Source of the DNA: Bacteroidales bacterium UBA4459
Lineage (GTDB): Bacteria > Bacteroidota > Bacteroidia > Bacteroidales > F082
NCBI GenBank assembly: GCA_002389465.1
Contig: DGOT01000247.1
Location: 4,122-11,122 of the forward strand
Length of the DNA stretch: 7,001 nucleotides
Direction of reading: 5' to 3'
In this document: in pieces, positions 4,990-7,001 of the stretch
Layout of the letters: each line of letters opens with the position of its first letter
Numbering within the stretch: position 1 is the stretch's first letter
Notes under the pieces: generated by a model
Database searches by the model: none
The model's input: the letters and a program-made list of their open reading frames with translations, nothing else
Told to the model about the DNA's origin: nothing
Program-made: the position numbers and the translations under genes

Positions 4990-6213
4990 TTAAAAGTTTG
5001 CCACCAGTTTGATACGGCCGTACTTAAAACTGCGACCTCTTTCAAATTCGGGCGTAAGGTAAAAATTTTCCAGTTCCAGACCAAAACGATGGTAATAAAC
5101 AGCTACACCGGCACTGGCACGAAATACAACTCTGCTGATTTCATTTCCGGCCAATACATACGGGCTCTTTTGGTCGAAAAAACCACCTTGCAATGTAGCA
5201 TCCCAGCCCACAATGTCCGTAATCCCTGACATAAAAAACCAGTACTGCCACGCCCGCTTTTTCGTATTTTCGCAACAAGCTGTTAACGGGCCTTTGTACA
5301 CCTGTATAAAACTACCCGCCCTGAAGCTAATGCCTCCGCCGATTTTGTCATATAAAGTGCCGGCATTTGCTTCACCCAGTACATTCACTTCCAAATTAGG
5401 CGAACTATACAAACCCTTTTCTATGTGGAAATAATAATTAATAATAAAACTGTTTTGTATCTGATATGCCCAGCCTGTAGGCTCCAGATAGTGTACCGAT
5501 GATTGCACGCTCCCACCCAACGAAGCAGGTCCAAGGACTCCCAGGTCTATTGCACTTTTGACATAAAGCCTCTGTCGAGACAAATAGCTCTCTCTGAATT
5601 GCCCCAGCGTGAGGTATCCAGAAAAAGGTCTGTCGCCATATTCTATTCCTGTTGCCTCAGGGTTTATAGGAGTATACAAGTTTTGCGTGATGGAAAAACC
5701 ACTGAACCCAATATCGGCCTTTTTGGAACCAGCCAGGATTTTATTAACGGGTGAATAATCAGCAAATGGAAATACGAGCTCAATACGAGCTCCGTTGGTA
5801 TAATAATAATCGGTATTATCAAAAATATCATTGTCGAAAATGATACGTAATGTAAAAGGAGCGATTACAGGTGATGTCACGAGGCTTTGAACATCATGCA
5901 GATATCCGGCATCGGCCTGCTGCTCCAGAGCCATACTTTTTGGAACTATCGAGGACATCGGCTCTGCCACAAATTCACCTATCGTTTGACGTACATTTGT
6001 TTCATAATGAAATTTCATTTCCGTTTTATTGGGGGCAGCAGCAGAAGTATTCAATTCTTGTTTTGACATATGCCTCACGGCTGTCACCGTATCTCGCCTG
6101 GAAATAACAGCTGCGTTCTCCGTAATTTCCGGTTTATGTGTTCCTGGCGAACTACACGAAAACAACAGGGTAATGATGAGTATAAGTACAGCGCTATGTA
6201 AAATTCTTCGCAA
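4990..6213 (-). CDS. LpxR family lipid A deacylase (DUF2219), outer-membrane beta-barrel
   Basis: A 407-residue envelope protein. From about residue 118 to the terminal phenylalanine it matches the LpxR/DUF2219 barrel: FDNDIFDNTDYYYTNG (126-141) with the catalytic Asn-Asp pair, TQNLYTP (176-182), YGDRPFSGYLTLG (192-204), and LGVLGPASLGGSVQSSVH (224-241), whose His241 lines up with the family's active-site histidine. LpxR removes the 3'-acyloxyacyl chain from lipid A in the outer membrane and alters LPS recognition. Residues 1-20 form a signal peptide ending LLFSC, a lipobox-like site with Cys20, followed by a roughly 98-residue linker not found in compact LpxR. The start is TTG at 6213; upstream the frame closes at a TAG (6237-6235) with no ATG, and the promoter's expected start point is only about 18 nt away. 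It heads the five-gene operon. Confidence 0.88.
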   Translation of the reverse strand: MRRILHSAVLILIITLLFSCSSPGTHKPEITENAAVISRRDTVTAVRHMSKQELNTSAAAPNKTEMKFHYETNVRQTIGEFVAEPMSSIVPKSMALEQQADAGYLHDVQSLVTSPVIAPFTLRIIFDNDIFDNTDYYYTNGARIELVFPFADYSPVNKILAGSKKADIGFSGFSITQNLYTPINPEATGIEYGDRPFSGYLTLGQFRESYLSRQRLYVKSAIDLGVLGPASLGGSVQSSVHYLEPTGWAYQIQNSFIINYYFHIEKGLYSSPNLEVNVLGEANAGTLYDKIGGGISFRAGSFIQVYKGPLTACCENTKKRAWQYWFFMSGITDIVGWDATLQGGFFDQKSPYVLAGNEISRVVFRASAGVAVYYHRFGLELENFYLTPEFERGRSFKYGRIKLVANF

Positions 6214-6237
6214 GGGCAGATTTTCGTTTAATTTCTA

Positions 6238-6268
6238 CAAAATTAATTGATTTACAAAATAATGCAAA
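6238..6268 (-). promoter_or_regulatory. Promoter of the lpxR-like/DUF493/fluC/unknown/acyP operon
   Basis: On the minus strand, TTTG (plus positions 6268-6265) is followed after 19 bp by TAATTTTG (6245-6238). Both boxes match the Bacteroidota consensus TTTG-N19/20-TAnnTTTG without mismatch. Transcription should begin near 6231, leaving about an 18-nt leader before the TTG start at 6213. No other good promoter was seen in the short gaps further down, which supports one transcript for all five genes. Confidence 0.7.
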
Positions 6269-6350
6269 AAACCGATGTATTTGTTTTTATTTTCCGGTAA
6301 CGTGTTCATCGGGTAATCGTATTGGTAAAAAAAACTCTCGTTTAATAAAA
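6269..6350. other. AT-rich spacer between rdgB and the lpxR-like operon
   Basis: This gap has no open frame with coding character. It holds an A8 run at 6327-6334 (T8 when read with rdgB), but no stem precedes it, so an intrinsic terminator cannot be claimed. ACCG at 6271 and CGGT at 6295-6298 could pair only across a loop of about 20 nt, which is weak. Confidence 0.4.
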
Positions 6351-6932
6351 TTAATCCCGGGTCAAAAGAAAATCGACAAATTTCCGTGTAGCCTTAGCCC
6401 GGTGACTGATCTTATTTTTCAGTTCAGGATCCATTTCGGCAAAAGTCTGGCTGTAGCCTTCCGGCACAAAGACAGGGTCGTATCCGAAGCCACTACCTCC
6501 TCGTCGTTCTTTGATGATCTTTCCTTCAACAATTCCCTCAAAACGATATTCTTTTCCTCCAAGGATAAGAGATATCACCGTTCGAAAACGGGCAGCCCTG
6601 TCTGTTTTGTCAGCCAGTTCTTCCAGCAATTTAGTCACATTTTTTTCGTAAGTAGCTTCTTCACCGGCATATCGGGCCGAATACACTCCTGGCATTCCTT
6701 CCAGAGCATCTACTTCCAAACCAGTATCATCGGCAAAACAATCAATACGGTAGTGTTTTAGCACGTAGTGCGACTTTATAGATGCATTTTCGTCAAGCGT
6801 AACACCTGTTTCAGGAATATCTTTCATACAGCCAATATCGGCCAGGCCGACCACTTTAAACTTGCCAGCAAGGATGGCACGCACCTCTTGTAGCTTGTGC
6901 GAATTGTTGGTAGCGAAAACCAGTTTTTCCAT
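6351..6932 (-). CDS. rdgB: RdgB/HAM1 family XTP/dITP pyrophosphatase
   Basis: A 193-residue cytoplasmic nucleotide-pool sanitising enzyme that hydrolyses dITP, ITP and XTP to the monophosphate plus pyrophosphate, keeping deaminated purines out of DNA and RNA. Complete family motifs are visible: FATNNSHKLQEV (6-17) at the nucleotide-binding N-terminus, FADDTGLEVDALEGMPG (66-82) with the metal-binding acidic residues, YSARYAG (84-90), GGSGFGYDPVF (146-156) and ISHRAKA (175-181). The length is normal. The frame is open to a TTG at 6953, but that codon lies in the putative -7 box, and ATG at 6932 places the motif at the usual position. It is transcribed in the same direction as the downstream operon but separated by 137 bp and by that operon's own promoter. 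Confidence 0.96.
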   Translation of the reverse strand: MEKLVFATNNSHKLQEVRAILAGKFKVVGLADIGCMKDIPETGVTLDENASIKSHYVLKHYRIDCFADDTGLEVDALEGMPGVYSARYAGEEATYEKNVTKLLEELADKTDRAARFRTVISLILGGKEYRFEGIVEGKIIKERRGGSGFGYDPVFVPEGYSQTFAEMDPELKNKISHRAKATRKFVDFLLTRD

Positions 6933-6950
6933 TGATATGAGTTTAAATGC

Positions 6951-6958
6951 CAAAAATA
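6951..6958 (-). promoter_or_regulatory. Probable -7 box of rdgB
   Basis: Read on the minus strand this is TATTTTTG, a match to TAnnTTTG placed 18 nt before the rdgB ATG. No good TTTG lies 19-21 bp upstream; the nearest, TTTC at 6985-6982, is 23 bp away. The promoter is therefore only half supported. Confidence 0.4.
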
Positions 6959-7001
6959 GCTGAAATAAATTTCATATATTTGAAAGGATTAAAAAACCAG
7001 A

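Noticed and set aside
5503..5754. Opposite-strand open frames inside the LpxR-family gene and similar shadows elsewhere
   Set aside because: They lie wholly within well-supported genes on the other strand or in another frame and show no recognisable protein features.
6327..6334. Intrinsic terminator after rdgB (T8 on the minus strand)
   Set aside because: There is a T-run but no GC-rich stem in front of it.
6214..6350. Fluoride riboswitch upstream of the operon containing fluC
   Set aside because: The likely leader is only about 18 nt, too short for a fluoride aptamer, and no matching structure was seen in the spacer.
6933..6953. Longer N-terminus for RdgB from the TTG at 6953
   Set aside because: The TTG is part of the probable -7 box and the family motif begins right after the ATG at 6932.

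Overview
The window looks like ordinary chromosomal DNA of a member of the Bacteroidota, probably near the Bacteroidales/Marinilabiliales, though the genus cannot be told from the sequence. The evidence is the gene content (an 'IEKTNAQMRKG' PadR paired with a PspC protein, stand-alone MnmD, a DUF493 protein of Bacteroidota type) and promoters of the TTTG-N19/20-TAnnTTTG type used by the Bacteroidota primary sigma factor. I see no mobile element, CRISPR array, tRNA or rRNA.

Layout. Positions 1-49 hold the last codons of a plus-strand gene ending in the ECGLH motif of PAPS/APS reductase (CysH). An eight-unit heptanucleotide repeat follows directly, then a MATE-family multidrug exporter (152-1465) with a TTG start. 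Next is a two-gene unit, padR (1623-1964) and a short PspC-domain membrane protein (1961-2593). The two overlap by ATGA and sit behind a promoter that contains a perfect 10-bp inverted repeat, a candidate autoregulatory operator. mnmD (2677-3345), a tRNA wobble-uridine methyltransferase, closes the plus-strand block.

A 114-bp convergent spacer (3346-3459) carries three successive dyads without T-tracts. They look more like a REP-type repeat than a classic terminator.

The rest is on the minus strand. Five tightly packed genes run from 6213 down to 3460: an LpxR-family (DUF2219) outer-membrane lipid A deacylase, a DUF493/YbeD-like small protein, the fluoride channel FluC (CrcB), a 189-residue protein of unknown function, and acylphosphatase AcyP. 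Gaps of 6 or 5 nt or short overlaps imply one transcript from a well-formed promoter at 6238-6268. Upstream and separate is rdgB (6351-6932), the ITP/XTP pyrophosphatase of nucleotide-pool cleaning.

Taken together these are mostly housekeeping and envelope or stress functions. Nothing here clearly forms a new defence or mobile system. The most unusual points are the padR operator architecture, a lipobox and about 100-residue extension in front of an LpxR barrel, the unassigned aromatic-rich protein between fluC and acyP, and the hairpin cluster in the convergent spacer. No stretch over 300 bases lacks a gene.
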